From the NCBI RefSeq assembly GCF_900106975.1, contig NZ_FNNU01000001.1, forward strand, positions 804,260-868,259: a stretch of 64,000 bases of DNA, written 5' to 3'. This document shows positions 27,055-36,650 of this stretch, in pieces. Within the stretch, counting starts at the first letter, position 1. Each line of letters starts with the position of its first letter. Source of the DNA: Pseudomonas kuykendallii. Its GTDB lineage: Bacteria > Pseudomonadota > Gammaproteobacteria > Pseudomonadales > Pseudomonadaceae. A program made the translations under genes and the position numbers. The notes beneath the pieces were generated by a model, which worked only from the letters and a program-made list of their open reading frames with translations, did not search any database and had not been told where the DNA came from.

Positions 27055-28044
27055 ATGAAATCCATCCTCTCCAGCGCCCAGCCGTTGTCTCGCATTCTCG
27101 GCGCCCTGTTGTTCAGCCTGCTGCTGACGCCGGTTGCCGGTTTCGCCCAGCAGAGCGAAGGCACCACCAACGCCCCCGCGGCTGCTCCGGTTCAGAACGC
27201 CGCTCCGGCGGGCGACGCGTCGCAGCAGCCGGCCGTCGACGCCAGCGCGCAGCCCGCGCCGCAGGGTGACGCCGCGGCACCGCTGAGCGATGCCGACGCC
27301 GAGGCACTGGCCGCTGCCGAGACGGAAAACGGCCTGCCGCACGACCTGTCCCCCTGGGGCATGTTCCAGAATGCCGACGTCATCGTTAAAGGCGTGATGA
27401 TCGGCCTGGCCATCGCCTCGGTGATCACCTGGACGATCTGGATCGCCAAGGGCCTGGAGCTGCTGCGCGCCAAGCGCCGCCTGCGTCGCGAACTGGTCGA
27501 GCTGAAGGGCGTGCGCACGCTCAACCAGGCCGCCGAACAGGCCCGCGTGAAGCACAGCTTCAGCCAGTTGCTGATCGAGGACGCGCAGGAAGAGCTGCAG
27601 CTGTCTGCCGGTAGCAGGGAAAAGGACGGCATCAAGGAGCGCGTCAGCTTCCGCCTCGAACGCCTGGTCGCCGCCTGTGGACGCAACATGAGCCAGGGCA
27701 CCGGCGTGCTCGCCACCATCGGTTCCACGGCACCCTTCGTCGGCCTGTTCGGCACCGTCTGGGGCATCATGAACAGCTTCATCGGCATCGCCAAATCGCA
27801 GACCACCAACCTCGCCGTGGTCGCCCCCGGCATCGCTGAAGCCTTGCTGGCGACCGCGCTGGGCCTGGTCGCGGCGATTCCCGCGGTCGTCATCTACAAC
27901 GTCTTCGCCCGCTCCATCACCGGCTACAAGGCGCAGGTAGCCGACGCTTCCGCCCAGGTCCTGCTGCTGGTCAGCCGCGACCTCGATCATCTGCCGACGC
28001 CGGGCGAACGCAGCCAGGCGCCGCACGTGGCCAAGGTGGGCTGA
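27055..28044 (+). CDS. exbB: TonB-system energiser ExbB
   Basis: A 329-aa ExbB/TolQ-family proton channel subunit. A signal-like hydrophobic stretch ([18 protein letters not shown]) is followed by an Ala/Pro/Gln-rich extension of about 75 residues typical of Pseudomonas ExbB. Then come the three membrane segments: [41 protein letters not shown] and [22 protein letters not shown]. With ExbD and TonB it converts proton motive force into work at outer-membrane receptors. ATG 27055 was chosen because the signal begins there. It precedes exbD by three bases. Confidence 0.95.
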   Translation: MKSILSSAQPLSRILGALLFSLLLTPVAGFAQQSEGTTNAPAAAPVQNAAPAGDASQQPAVDASAQPAPQGDAAAPLSDADAEALAAAETENGLPHDLSPWGMFQNADVIVKGVMIGLAIASVITWTIWIAKGLELLRAKRRLRRELVELKGVRTLNQAAEQARVKHSFSQLLIEDAQEELQLSAGSREKDGIKERVSFRLERLVAACGRNMSQGTGVLATIGSTAPFVGLFGTVWGIMNSFIGIAKSQTTNLAVVAPGIAEALLATALGLVAAIPAVVIYNVFARSITGYKAQVADASAQVLLLVSRDLDHLPTPGERSQAPHVAKVG

Positions 28045-28047
28045 ACC

Positions 28048-28466
<419 letters not shown>

Positions 28467-28470
<4 letters not shown>

Positions 28471-29204
28471 GTCGATCGCACACCCTGTCGCTGTGGAGCG
28501 TCAGCCTGCTGCTGGTGCTCGGACTGCACGTCGGGCTGGCGTGCTGGGCGCTGTTTTGGCGTCCGCACACGCCGCCGGTGGAACTGCCGCCCGCGGCGAT
28601 GATGGTCGAGCTGGAGCCCGCTCCGGTGAAACCGCCGCCTCCGCCGCCGAAGGTGGAGCCTGAGCCGGAACCGGAGCCCGAGCCGAAACTGGTCGAAGCG
28701 CCGAAGCCGACGATCGCCTTGGCCAAGCCCAAACCGGTGGTCAAGCCCAAGCCGAAGCCCATTCAGGAAAAACCGCCGGAGCCCAAGCCGCCGCAGCCTA
28801 CCCCGGAGAAATCCGAGGAAGATGCGGAGCCGGCGCCTACCGAGCGTGCATCCGCGCCCACGGCCTCCGATGCGCCGAGCGTCTCGATCGCCCGGCAGCA
28901 GGCCAAGCAGACCTGGCAGAGCCAGCTGCAGACGCAACTGGCGCGCTTCCAGAAATACCCGGAAGCCGCCAAGCGCGGCGAGAAGCCCGGCATCCGCACC
29001 AACAGCCTGCGCTTCACGGTCGACGCCGAAGGCCGCGTGCTGGCCTACGAGCTGGTCGGCCGCTCCGGCAACCGGCTGATCGATCGCGCCACGCTCGAAG
29101 TGATCCGCAAGGCGCAACCGCTGCCGAAGCCGCCGCCGGAGCTGCTCAACGACGGCACGATCGAGATCATCATGCCGCTGAGCTATGAGCTCAAACGCAG
29201 CTGA
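28467..29204 (+). CDS. tonB: TonB energy transducer
   Basis: A 245-aa TonB with an N-terminal membrane anchor (LWSVSLLLVLGLHVGLACWALFW). A long Pro/Lys/Glu-rich periplasmic spacer (EPEPEPEPK, KPKPVVKPKPKP) follows. The C-terminal TonB domain contains LARFQKYPEAAKRGEKPGIR and VLAYELVGRSGNRLIDRATLEVI. It spans the periplasm and contacts TonB boxes of outer-membrane receptors. Co-transcribed with exbB and exbD. Which of the several Pseudomonas TonB paralogues it is cannot be told with certainty. Confidence 0.94.
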
Positions 29205-29490
29205 CAACGGCGGCGCGTCGGTCAGATTGCGGTGAAACGGGCCGGCCAGATACCTTCGGACGGTGCTTGCGGCCAACGCGCGGCGGCGCGGCCCGAAGGA
29301 CGAGTGAAGCGGATACCGATCATCACTCCGCGCCCCCAGGCATTACCGCTCGGCCGCCCAGGCCTTGTCTGACGCCAACTCGCCAGGTCGCCGGCCGGCT
29401 CCGGGATTCGCGGCCGACGCCCGTCGGCCATAGCGGTTGGTTCCATCGGGTGCAGCCGTTATGCTTGGCTGCACTCAATGGAAGACACTC

Positions 29491-30420
29491 ATGACCCTCA
29501 CCGAACTGCGCTACATCGTCACCCTCGCCCAGGAGCAGCATTTCGGCCGCGCGGCGGATCGTTGCCATGTCAGTCAGCCAACGCTGTCGGTGGGCGTGAA
29601 GAAACTCGAAGACGAACTCGGCGTGCTGATCTTCGAGCGCAGCAAGAGCGCGGTGCGCCTGACGCCGACCGGCGAGGGCATCGTCACCCAGGCGCAGAAG
29701 GTGCTCGAACAGGCGCAGGGCATCCGTGAGCTGGCCCAGGCGGGCAAGAATCAGCTTGCCGCGCCGCTCAAGGTCGGCGCCATCTACACCGTCGGCCCGT
29801 ACCTCTTTCCGCACCTTATCCCGCAGCTGCACCGCGTCGCCCCGCAGATGCCGCTGTACATCGAGGAAAACTTCACCCACGTGCTGCGCGACAAGCTGCG
29901 CACCGGCGAGCTGGACGCGATCATCGTCGCGCTGCCGTTCAACGAAGCCGATGTGCTGACCAAGCCACTGTACGACGAGCCGTTCTACGTGCTGATGCCG
30001 GCCGGCCATCCGTGGACCGCGAAGAAGACCATCGACAGCGAGCTGCTCAACGACAAGAGCCTGCTGCTGCTGGGCGAGGGCCACTGCTTCCGTGACCAGG
30101 TGCTGGAAGCCTGCCCGACCCTGCGCAAGGGCGAGGAAGCGGCCAAGCACACCACGGTCGAATCCAGCTCTCTGGAGACCATCCGCCACATGGTCGCCTC
30201 CGGCCTCGGCGTGTCGATCCTGCCGTTCTCCGCCGTCGACAGCCATCACTACGCCCCCGGCGTGATCGAAGTGCGTCCGCTGACGGCGCCCGCACCGTGG
30301 CGCACCGTGGCGATCGCCTGGCGCGCCAGCTTCCCGCGGCCCAAGGCCATCGAAGTACTGGCCGACTCGATCCGCCTCTGCTCGGTCGCGCGCCCGCAGG
30401 ATGCCGTGCAAACGGCATGA
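29491..30420 (+). CDS. oxyR: hydrogen-peroxide sensor regulator OxyR
   Basis: A 309-aa LysR-family regulator. TLTELRYIVTLAQEQHFGRAADRCHVSQPTLSVGVKKLEDELG is the DNA-binding domain. GEGHCFRDQVLEACP holds the two redox cysteines that form the peroxide-induced disulfide. By family knowledge oxidised OxyR activates katB, ahpB and ahpCF. The ATG at 29491 was chosen over upstream GTG/ATG codons because OxyR proteins start MTLTELRY. Its TGA overlaps the recG ATG, as in P. aeruginosa. Confidence 0.97.
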   Translation: MTLTELRYIVTLAQEQHFGRAADRCHVSQPTLSVGVKKLEDELGVLIFERSKSAVRLTPTGEGIVTQAQKVLEQAQGIRELAQAGKNQLAAPLKVGAIYTVGPYLFPHLIPQLHRVAPQMPLYIEENFTHVLRDKLRTGELDAIIVALPFNEADVLTKPLYDEPFYVLMPAGHPWTAKKTIDSELLNDKSLLLLGEGHCFRDQVLEACPTLRKGEEAAKHTTVESSSLETIRHMVASGLGVSILPFSAVDSHHYAPGVIEVRPLTAPAPWRTVAIAWRASFPRPKAIEVLADSIRLCSVARPQDAVQTA

Positions 30421-32492
30421 CCCAGCTCGCCCAGGTCCCGGTGACCGCGCTCAAGGGCGTGGGCGCTGCGCTCGCCGAGAAGCTCGCCAAGGTTGGCCTG
30501 GAAAACCTGCAGGACGTTCTCTTCCACCTGCCGTTGCGCTATCAGGACCGCACCCGCGTCACGCCCATCGGCGCGCTGCGTCCGGGCCAGGACGCGGTGA
30601 TCGAAGGCATCGTCGCCGGTGCCGACGTGGTCATGGGGCGGCGCCGCAGCCTGCTGGTGCGCCTGCAGGACGGCAGCGGCACGCTCAGCCTGCGCTTCTT
30701 CCACTTCAGCCAAGCGCAGAAGGACGGCCTCAAGCGCGGCAGTCACCTGCGCTGCTACGGCGAAGTCCGCCCCGGCGCCACCGGGCTGGAGATCTACCAC
30801 CCGGAGTACCGCGCGCTCAGCGACGCGCAGGACATGCCGGTGGAGCAGACGCTGACGCCGATCTACCCGACCACCGAAGGCCTCACCCAGCAGCGCCTGC
30901 GCCAGCTCAGCCAGCAGGCACTGGCGCGTCTCGGGCCGCACAGCCTGCCGGACTGGCTGCCCGATGAACTGGCTCGCGACTACCACCTCGGGCCGCTGGC
31001 CGAGGCGATCCGCTACCTGCACCGCCCGCCGCCGGATGCCGATCTCGAGGAGCTCGCCGAGGGCGCGCACTGGGCGCAGCGGCGCCTGGCGTTCGAGGAA
31101 CTGCTGACCCACCAGCTGTCGCTGCAGCGCCTGCGCGAATCGGTCCGCGCGCAACAGGCACCGAGCCTGCCGCCGGCGCGCGAGCTGCCCGGGCGGTTCC
31201 TGCGCAACCTCGGCTTCGCGCCCACCGGCGCGCAGAGCCGGGTCGGCGCCGAGATCGCCTATGACCTGGCCCAGGACGAGCCGATGCTGCGCCTGGTGCA
31301 GGGCGATGTCGGCGCCGGCAAGACCGTGGTCGCCGCGCTGGCCGCGCTGCAGGCGCTGGAGGCGGGTTACCAGGTGGCGCTGATGGCGCCCACGGAGATC
31401 CTCGCCGAGCAGCACTTCATCAACTTCAGCCGCTGGCTGGAACCGCTCGGCATCGAGGTCGCCTGGCTGGCCGGCAAGCTCAAGGGCAAGTCCCGCGCGG
31501 CGGCGCTGCAGCGCATCGCCGGCGAAGCGCCGATGGTGGTCGGCACCCATGCGCTGTTCCAGGACGAGGTGAAGTTCGCCCGCCTGGCGCTGGTGATCAT
31601 CGACGAGCAGCACCGCTTCGGCGTGCAGCAGCGCCTGGCATTGCGGCAGAAAGGCATCGACGGGCGACTCTGCCCCCACCAGCTGATCATGACCGCCACG
31701 CCGATCCCGCGGACGCTGGCGATGAGCGCCTACGCCGACCTCGACACCTCGATCCTCGACGAACTGCCGCCGGGGCGCACGCCGGTGAACACCCTGGTGA
31801 TCGCCGACAGCCGCCGCCTGGAAGTGGTCGAGCGGGTTCGCGCCGCCTGTCGCGAAGGCCGCCAGGCGTACTGGGTGTGCACGCTGATCGAGGAATCCGA
31901 GGAGCTGACCTGCCAGGCGGCGGAGACCAGCTTCGAGGAGCTGACCGCGGCGCTCGGCGAGGTGCGTGTCGGGCTGATCCACGGGCGCATGAAGCCCGCC
32001 GAGAAGGCCGAGATCATGGCCGCGTTCAAGCAGGGCGAGCTGCAGCTGCTGGTGGCGACCACGGTGATCGAAGTGGGCGTCGACGTGCCCAACGCCAGTC
32101 TGATGATCATCGAGAACCCCGAGCGGCTAGGCCTCGCCCAACTGCACCAGCTGCGCGGACGGGTAGGGCGGGGCAGCGCGGCCAGCCATTGCGTGCTGCT
32201 GTATCACGCACCGCTGTCGCAGATGGGCCGCGAGCGCCTGGCGATCATGCGCGAGACCTGCGACGGCTTCCTGATCGCCGAGAAGGACCTCGAACTGCGC
32301 GGCCCCGGCGAGATGCTCGGCACCCGCCAGACCGGCCTGCTGCAGTTCAAGGTCGCCGACCTGATGCGTGACGCCGAGCTGCTGCCGGCGGTGCGCGATG
32401 CGGCGCAGACTCTGCTGGCGCAATGGCCGCAGCATGTCAGCCCGCTGCTCGAGCGCTGGCTGCGCCACGGCCAGCAATACGGCCAGGTGTGA
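30417..32492 (+). CDS. recG: ATP-dependent DNA helicase RecG
   Basis: A 691-aa RecG at full length. The N-terminal wedge/OB domain starts VPVTALKGVGAALAEKLAKV. The helicase core has Walker A QGDVGAGKTVVA, the DEQHRFGVQQR box and MTATPIPRT. The C-terminal helicase motifs include VIEVGVDVPNASLMIIENPERLGL and QLRGRVGRG. It remodels stalled replication forks and Holliday junctions. The start overlaps the oxyR stop by four bases, so expression is coupled to oxyR. Confidence 0.97.
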   Translation: MTQLAQVPVTALKGVGAALAEKLAKVGLENLQDVLFHLPLRYQDRTRVTPIGALRPGQDAVIEGIVAGADVVMGRRRSLLVRLQDGSGTLSLRFFHFSQAQKDGLKRGSHLRCYGEVRPGATGLEIYHPEYRALSDAQDMPVEQTLTPIYPTTEGLTQQRLRQLSQQALARLGPHSLPDWLPDELARDYHLGPLAEAIRYLHRPPPDADLEELAEGAHWAQRRLAFEELLTHQLSLQRLRESVRAQQAPSLPPARELPGRFLRNLGFAPTGAQSRVGAEIAYDLAQDEPMLRLVQGDVGAGKTVVAALAALQALEAGYQVALMAPTEILAEQHFINFSRWLEPLGIEVAWLAGKLKGKSRAAALQRIAGEAPMVVGTHALFQDEVKFARLALVIIDEQHRFGVQQRLALRQKGIDGRLCPHQLIMTATPIPRTLAMSAYADLDTSILDELPPGRTPVNTLVIADSRRLEVVERVRAACREGRQAYWVCTLIEESEELTCQAAETSFEELTAALGEVRVGLIHGRMKPAEKAEIMAAFKQGELQLLVATTVIEVGVDVPNASLMIIENPERLGLAQLHQLRGRVGRGSAASHCVLLYHAPLSQMGRERLAIMRETCDGFLIAEKDLELRGPGEMLGTRQTGLLQFKVADLMRDAELLPAVRDAAQTLLAQWPQHVSPLLERWLRHGQQYGQV

Positions 32493-32580
32493 CGGCGCTC
32501 ACGCGCCGCTTGCCGGGGGAGGCCGCGCACGGCGGAAACGATGGGTATACTTCGGCACAAATGCCTGTAGGAATCAGTTG

Positions 32581-33987
32581 ATGACCGAAGTCGCGCTTGT
32601 CTCCGACGATACGCCCCATACCCCTGCGCTGATCACGCAACTGCTGGAGAAGCTCGGCCTGCCTCTCAAGGAACGCAGCGAGCAGGGCGCGTTGAACCCG
32701 GAACAGCGGGTACAGGCGGTGCTGCTCGAGGACGCCGTTGGCGCGCTGCTGGTGCTCTACCCGCGCAGCCAGATGCTCGACCTCGGCCGCCTGGCCGAAC
32801 TGACCGGGCGCCAGCTCACCGCGGTGAAGCCCGAGCGCCTGGAAAAGATGCTGAGCAAGCACGCGCTGAGCCTGCTTCCGGCGCTGCCGATGCTGACCAG
32901 CTCGCCATGCCTGTACGAAGAGCGGCTGCTGCAGCAGCGCGAGCTGAGCATCGAGTCGGGCCAGCCGGGGCTGCTGCTGGACATCGCCGGCGACAGCTTC
33001 AAGACGTTGCTGAACAAGGCCAGCTCCGCGCATTTCGGCGAGCCGCTGAGCAACATCCGGCCGAACCTGAAACGCCCGCACGACGACCGTGCCGAAATCA
33101 TCCAGGCGGTGCAGGCGTTCACCGCACGTCGCATCCAGCAGCGTCTGGAGGAAACCATCGAGATTCCGCCGCTGGCCGAGACCGCGCAGAAGATCGTCAA
33201 GCTGCGGGTCGACCCGGCCGCCAGCGTCGACGACATCACCGGCGTGGTGGAAACCGACCCCGCGCTGGCGGCCCAGGTGGTCAGCTGGGCGGCGTCGCCC
33301 TACTACGCGGCGCCGGGCAAGATCCGTTCGGTCGAGGACGCCATCGTCCGCGTGCTCGGTTTCGATCTGGTGATCAACCTGGCCCTCGGCCTGGCGCTGG
33401 GCAAGACCCTTGCGCTGCCCAAGGATCATCCGCAGCAGGCCACGCCCTACTGGCACCAGGCGATCTACACCGCCGCCGTGATCGAGGGCCTGACCCGCGC
33501 GATGCCGCGCACGCACCGCCCGGAGGCCGGCCTCACCTACCTTGCGGGGTTGCTGCACAACTTCGGCTACCTGGTGCTGGCGCATGTCTTCCCGCCGCAT
33601 TTCTCGCTGATCTGCCGGCACCTGGAGGTCAATCCGCACATCGACCACAGCATCGTCGAGCATCACCTGCTGGGCATCACCCGCGAGCAGATCGGCGGCT
33701 GGCTGATGCAGCACTGGGACATGCCCGAAGAGCTGTGCACCGCGCTGCGCTTCCAGAACGATCCGGACTACGACGGCGACTACGCGGTCTACCCGAACCT
33801 GGTGTTCCTCGCAGTGCGCCTGCTGCGTGCGCATGGCATCGGCTCCGGTCCCGAGAGCGAGATTCCCGACAGCCTCTTCGAGCGCCTCGACATCACCCGC
33901 GAGAAAGCCAACGACGCGGTGAACAAGGTGCTCGCCGCCGAAGCCGCGCTGCGCGATCTGGCGTCGCAGTTCGGCAAACCGAACTGA
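32581..33987 (+). CDS. YbaK/EbsC-like plus HDOD domain protein
   Basis: A 468-aa protein. The N-terminal half (about 15-155) resembles the YbaK/ProX aminoacyl-tRNA editing fold, with the TGRQL and AVKPERLEKML region. The C-terminal half (about 190-400) is an HDOD domain: IPPLAETAQKIVKLRVDPAA, DITGVVETDPALAAQVVSWA, SVEDAIVRVLGFDLVINLAL and GLLHNFGYLVLAHVF. HDOD proteins are HD-phosphohydrolase relatives without the metal site that often act in signalling. The position directly after recG matches P. aeruginosa PA5346. The function of the pairing is unknown. Confidence 0.85.
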   Translation: MTEVALVSDDTPHTPALITQLLEKLGLPLKERSEQGALNPEQRVQAVLLEDAVGALLVLYPRSQMLDLGRLAELTGRQLTAVKPERLEKMLSKHALSLLPALPMLTSSPCLYEERLLQQRELSIESGQPGLLLDIAGDSFKTLLNKASSAHFGEPLSNIRPNLKRPHDDRAEIIQAVQAFTARRIQQRLEETIEIPPLAETAQKIVKLRVDPAASVDDITGVVETDPALAAQVVSWAASPYYAAPGKIRSVEDAIVRVLGFDLVINLALGLALGKTLALPKDHPQQATPYWHQAIYTAAVIEGLTRAMPRTHRPEAGLTYLAGLLHNFGYLVLAHVFPPHFSLICRHLEVNPHIDHSIVEHHLLGITREQIGGWLMQHWDMPEELCTALRFQNDPDYDGDYAVYPNLVFLAVRLLRAHGIGSGPESEIPDSLFERLDITREKANDAVNKVLAAEAALRDLASQFGKPN

Positions 33988-34000
33988 ATGCAGCCGATCT

Positions 34001-34029
34001 GAAAAAGGGGCCGTGAGGCCCCTTTTTCG
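34001..34029. terminator. bidirectional intrinsic terminator
   Basis: AAAAAGGGGCC-GTGA-GGCCCCTTTTT lies between the converging HDOD gene (plus) and SCP2-like gene (minus). The A and T runs on both sides let it serve both strands. Confidence 0.92.
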
Positions 34030-34044
34030 TTATCTGGAATCGCC

Positions 34045-34437
34045 TCAGGCGGCTTTGTCCACCGGCTTTTTCTTCTTCGGCGCCAGGTACTTGGTCAGGC
34101 CCTGGAACCAGATCACCAGCGCCGGGTTGCCCTGGATCTGGATGTCCTTGTTCTGGATGCCCTGCATGAACGCCAGCTGCTTGTTCTTCGCGGTCATGGT
34201 GGCGAAACCGTAGGTCGCATCCTTGAAGCCGAGGGCGAAGGCGGGCGCCACCGCCGGGCCGCGTTTGCCGATCACGCGATCGTCGCGAACGATGTAGTGA
34301 CGGGCGAGCTTGCCGTCGAGAGTGTGAAGCTGGAAGACCAGATCCTTGCCGGCCAGCTGCTGGCGGAAGGCGGGGTTGTCGCGGCTTGCCTTGGCCATCA
34401 TTCGGCCCAGCATCCAGAGAAGAAAGCGGAATTTCAT
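34045..34437 (-). CDS. SCP2-like conserved protein
   Basis: A 130-aa protein (MKFRFLLWMLGRMMAKASRD start) corresponding to P. aeruginosa PA5347. The middle, QQLAGKDLVFQLHTLDGKLARH and APAFALGFKDATYGFATMTAK, resembles a sterol-carrier-protein-2-like fold that could bind lipid, but no ligand is known. It ends in a lysine-rich tail (APKKKKP). It runs convergently to the HDOD gene and lies downstream of the HU gene, with about 170 bases between. Confidence 0.75.
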   Translation of the reverse strand: MKFRFLLWMLGRMMAKASRDNPAFRQQLAGKDLVFQLHTLDGKLARHYIVRDDRVIGKRGPAVAPAFALGFKDATYGFATMTAKNKQLAFMQGIQNKDIQIQGNPALVIWFQGLTKYLAPKKKKPVDKAA

Positions 34438-34608
34438 GCGCAGCCTCGGGGGAGAATTGACACGGCGGCGCGATTCTAGCGGCTCGCCCGGACCCTCACA
34501 GCTGGACTTTCGGGTGGTTCGGCGGGTGGTTTGGCAGCGGGCTGGAGCGCCCGTCGGAGACGGCCCTTCACGGCAGGCGAGAGGGTCGTTCCCGACGGGT
34601 TGGCGGCG

Positions 34609-34881
34609 TCAGTTGACGGCGTCCTTGAGCGATTTGCCCGGTTTGAAGGCGACGGTGTTGCTGGCCTTGATCTTCACCGGCTCTCCGGTCTGCGGATTCT
34701 TCCCGGTGCGGGCACCGCGGTGGCGTTGCACGAAGGTGCCGAATCCGACCAGCGTCACGCTGTCCTTCTTGTTCAGTGCGGTGGTGATTTCATCGAGAAC
34801 GGCGTTGAGTACGCGATTGGCCTGATCTCTGGTCAGGTCTGCCTTCTCGGCGATGGCGGCGGCGAGTTCCGGTTTGCGCAT
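34609..34881 (-). CDS. HU-family nucleoid protein
   Basis: A 90-aa histone-like protein. MRKPELAAAIAEKADLTRDQ gives the helical dimerisation part, and TLVGFGTFVQRHRGARTGKNPQTGEPVKI the DNA-bending beta arm with its conserved RTGKNPxTGE motif. Position and sequence suggest the HupN-type paralogue of Pseudomonas (PA5348), not the main HupB. It lies upstream of the SCP2-like gene in the same direction and downstream of the rubredoxin reductase. Confidence 0.93.
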   Translation of the reverse strand: MRKPELAAAIAEKADLTRDQANRVLNAVLDEITTALNKKDSVTLVGFGTFVQRHRGARTGKNPQTGEPVKIKASNTVAFKPGKSLKDAVN

Positions 34882-35068
34882 AGATGCCTCTTTGACGGTT
34901 ATTGTTGTTGTGTCCGTGCTGCTCTTCCCGAACAGCGCCCTAGGCGCCGCAACAGCTCTGCGCTGCGGCAGACCCCACGGAGGATGGCATGCCTCCGGAG
35001 CCCGCGCCAGTCGTGGCTCAAGACTGGCGAAGGGAACTCGAGGCTTTTTGCGACAGAACGGGCGGCAT

Positions 35069-36217
35069 TTACGCCAGCAGAGCCGGCAGCTGTCGATTCA
35101 GCGCGAGTTTCTCCTGCACCGCGCTGCCGGTCAGGGCGTAGCCGAGCAGCTCTCCGCCAGGGCCCAGGCACAGCGCCTTGATATCCGCGCCGCTGCCCTC
35201 GACCTGCCATTCGCCCTGGCTGCCGCGCGGCGGCGGCGAGACCACCAGCGGGCACACCGGCGTCTTCACCGTCACCGGCATCGGGCCGTAGCTCACCGCG
35301 GTCGGCGTGCCGTTCAGCGTCTGCGCCAGCGCGCGGGCGCAGCTCATCAGCGGCATCACGTAGAGCAGGTTGAGGCCATCGACTTCGGCGCAGTCGCCGA
35401 GTGCGTAGATGTTCGCGTGGGAGGTCCGCAGCTGGCGGTCGACCATCACGCCGCGGTTGATCTGCAGCCCGGCGGCAGCGGCGAGGTCGGTGCGCGGGCG
35501 CAGGCCGATGGCGGAGACCACCAGGTCGCAGGTGATCCGCGAGCCGTCGGATAGGTGTGCGTCGAGGCCGTCGCCGACGCGGTCGAGACTGGCCAGGGTC
35601 GGGCCGAGGTGGAAGTTCACGCCCAGGCTTTCCAGCCCGGCCTGCACCGCGCCGGCGGCGGCCGGGTGGAGGAGCGCCGGCATCACCTGCTCGCAGGGCG
35701 CCACCAGGCTCACCTGGAAACCGCCGAGGCTGAGGTCGTTGGCGAACTCGCAGCCGATCAGCCCGGCGCCGAGGATCAGCACGCGGCGTTTGCCGGCCGC
35801 GGCGCTGCGAAAGCGCGCGTAGTCCTCCAGGTCGTTGATCGGGAAGATCGCGTCCTGGGCATTGCCGGCCACCGGTACGCGCAGCGTCTCGGCACCCCAG
35901 GCGAGCACCAGGTCACGGTACGGGACGGCTTCTTCGCCGATCCACAGGCGCTTGTGTCCGGGGTCGATGCCGGTGACGCGGGTGTGCGTGCGTATTTCGG
36001 CCTTGAGCTGATCGGCCATGGCGCCGGGCTCGGCCATCACCAGCGCATCGGCATCCTTGTCCTTGCCGAAGCCGGTGGAAAGCATCGGCTTGGAGTAGGA
36101 GCGGCCGTCATCGGCGCTGATCAGCAGCAGCGGGGTTTCGCTGTCCAGCTTGCGCCACTCCCTGGCGAGGTTGTAGCCGGCCAGGCCGGTGCCGATGATC
36201 ACCAGGGGTGCACTCAT
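35069..36217 (-). CDS. rubB: rubredoxin-NAD(+) reductase
   Basis: A 382-aa FAD-dependent pyridine nucleotide-disulfide oxidoreductase. [17 protein letters not shown] binds [20 protein letters not shown] binds NADH, and [14 protein letters not shown] is the C-terminal FAD motif. It moves electrons from NADH to rubredoxin, which feeds alkane hydroxylases or oxidative-stress enzymes. ATG 36217 gives the family-typical MSAPLVIIG start. The rubA gene lies just upstream on the same strand, but a strong terminator-like hairpin stands between them. Confidence 0.93.
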   Translation of the reverse strand: MSAPLVIIGTGLAGYNLAREWRKLDSETPLLLISADDGRSYSKPMLSTGFGKDKDADALVMAEPGAMADQLKAEIRTHTRVTGIDPGHKRLWIGEEAVPYRDLVLAWGAETLRVPVAGNAQDAIFPINDLEDYARFRSAAAGKRRVLILGAGLIGCEFANDLSLGGFQVSLVAPCEQVMPALLHPAAAGAVQAGLESLGVNFHLGPTLASLDRVGDGLDAHLSDGSRITCDLVVSAIGLRPRTDLAAAAGLQINRGVMVDRQLRTSHANIYALGDCAEVDGLNLLYVMPLMSCARALAQTLNGTPTAVSYGPMPVTVKTPVCPLVVSPPPRGSQGEWQVEGSGADIKALCLGPGGELLGYALTGSAVQEKLALNRQLPALLA

Positions 36218-36309
36218 GATTCTCTCCGTCGAGGATGGGGCGGGCCGACGACCGTAGCGCAAAGCGCCGCGTTCGCCAATTCGCCGCGGCCCGCCGCGCC
36301 TGCGACGGA

Positions 36310-36340
36310 CAAAAAAACGGCGGCCGTTGGGGCCGCCGTG
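36310..36340 (-). terminator. terminator-like hairpin between rubA and rubB
   Basis: On the minus strand ACGGCGGCC-CCAAC-GGCCGCCGT forms a perfect nine-base stem followed by a T run (seven A on the plus strand at 36311-36317). It is 17 bases after the rubA stop and about 90 bases before rubB. It should reduce read-through and favour rubA over rubB. Confidence 0.8.
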
Positions 36341-36356
36341 GGGTTTCGGGCGCGGA

Positions 36357-36524
36357 TCAGGCGATTTCGATCATCTCGAAGTCGCTCTTGCCGACGCCGC
36401 AATCGGGGCACAGCCAGTCTTCGGGTACGTCCTGCCAGAGCGTGCCGGCGGCGATGCCGTCATCCGGCCAGCCCTCGGCTTCGTCGTAGATCAGCCCACA
36501 CACAACACATTGCCACTTCTTCAT
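36357..36524 (-). CDS. rubA: rubredoxin
   Basis: A 55-aa rubredoxin. [20 protein letters not shown] begins with the first Cys-x-x-Cys pair, and [20 protein letters not shown] ends with the second; the four cysteines hold a single iron. It passes electrons from rubredoxin reductase to partners such as AlkB-type alkane monooxygenase. P. aeruginosa carries two tandem rubredoxins here; only one is seen in this window. The small size needs care, but the motif is unambiguous. Confidence 0.96.
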   Translation of the reverse strand: MKKWQCVVCGLIYDEAEGWPDDGIAAGTLWQDVPEDWLCPDCGVGKSDFEMIEIA

Positions 36525-36650
36525 ATCTACCTCAGGCGACGCTCACGGTTTGCGTCGGCAACCTATCGCAGAACGCCCGATCCGCCAAGCGGGGCCTCGT
36601 TGGCACCGGGCGGTTCGCGGTCGCGACTGCCCGGCGGTTACGCCTTCGTA

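Noticed and set aside
29205-29490. Possible small gene between tonB and oxyR (minus-strand 74-aa frame)
   Set aside because: No Shine-Dalgarno, Pro/Arg-rich composition and no family; treated as promoter sequence of oxyR.
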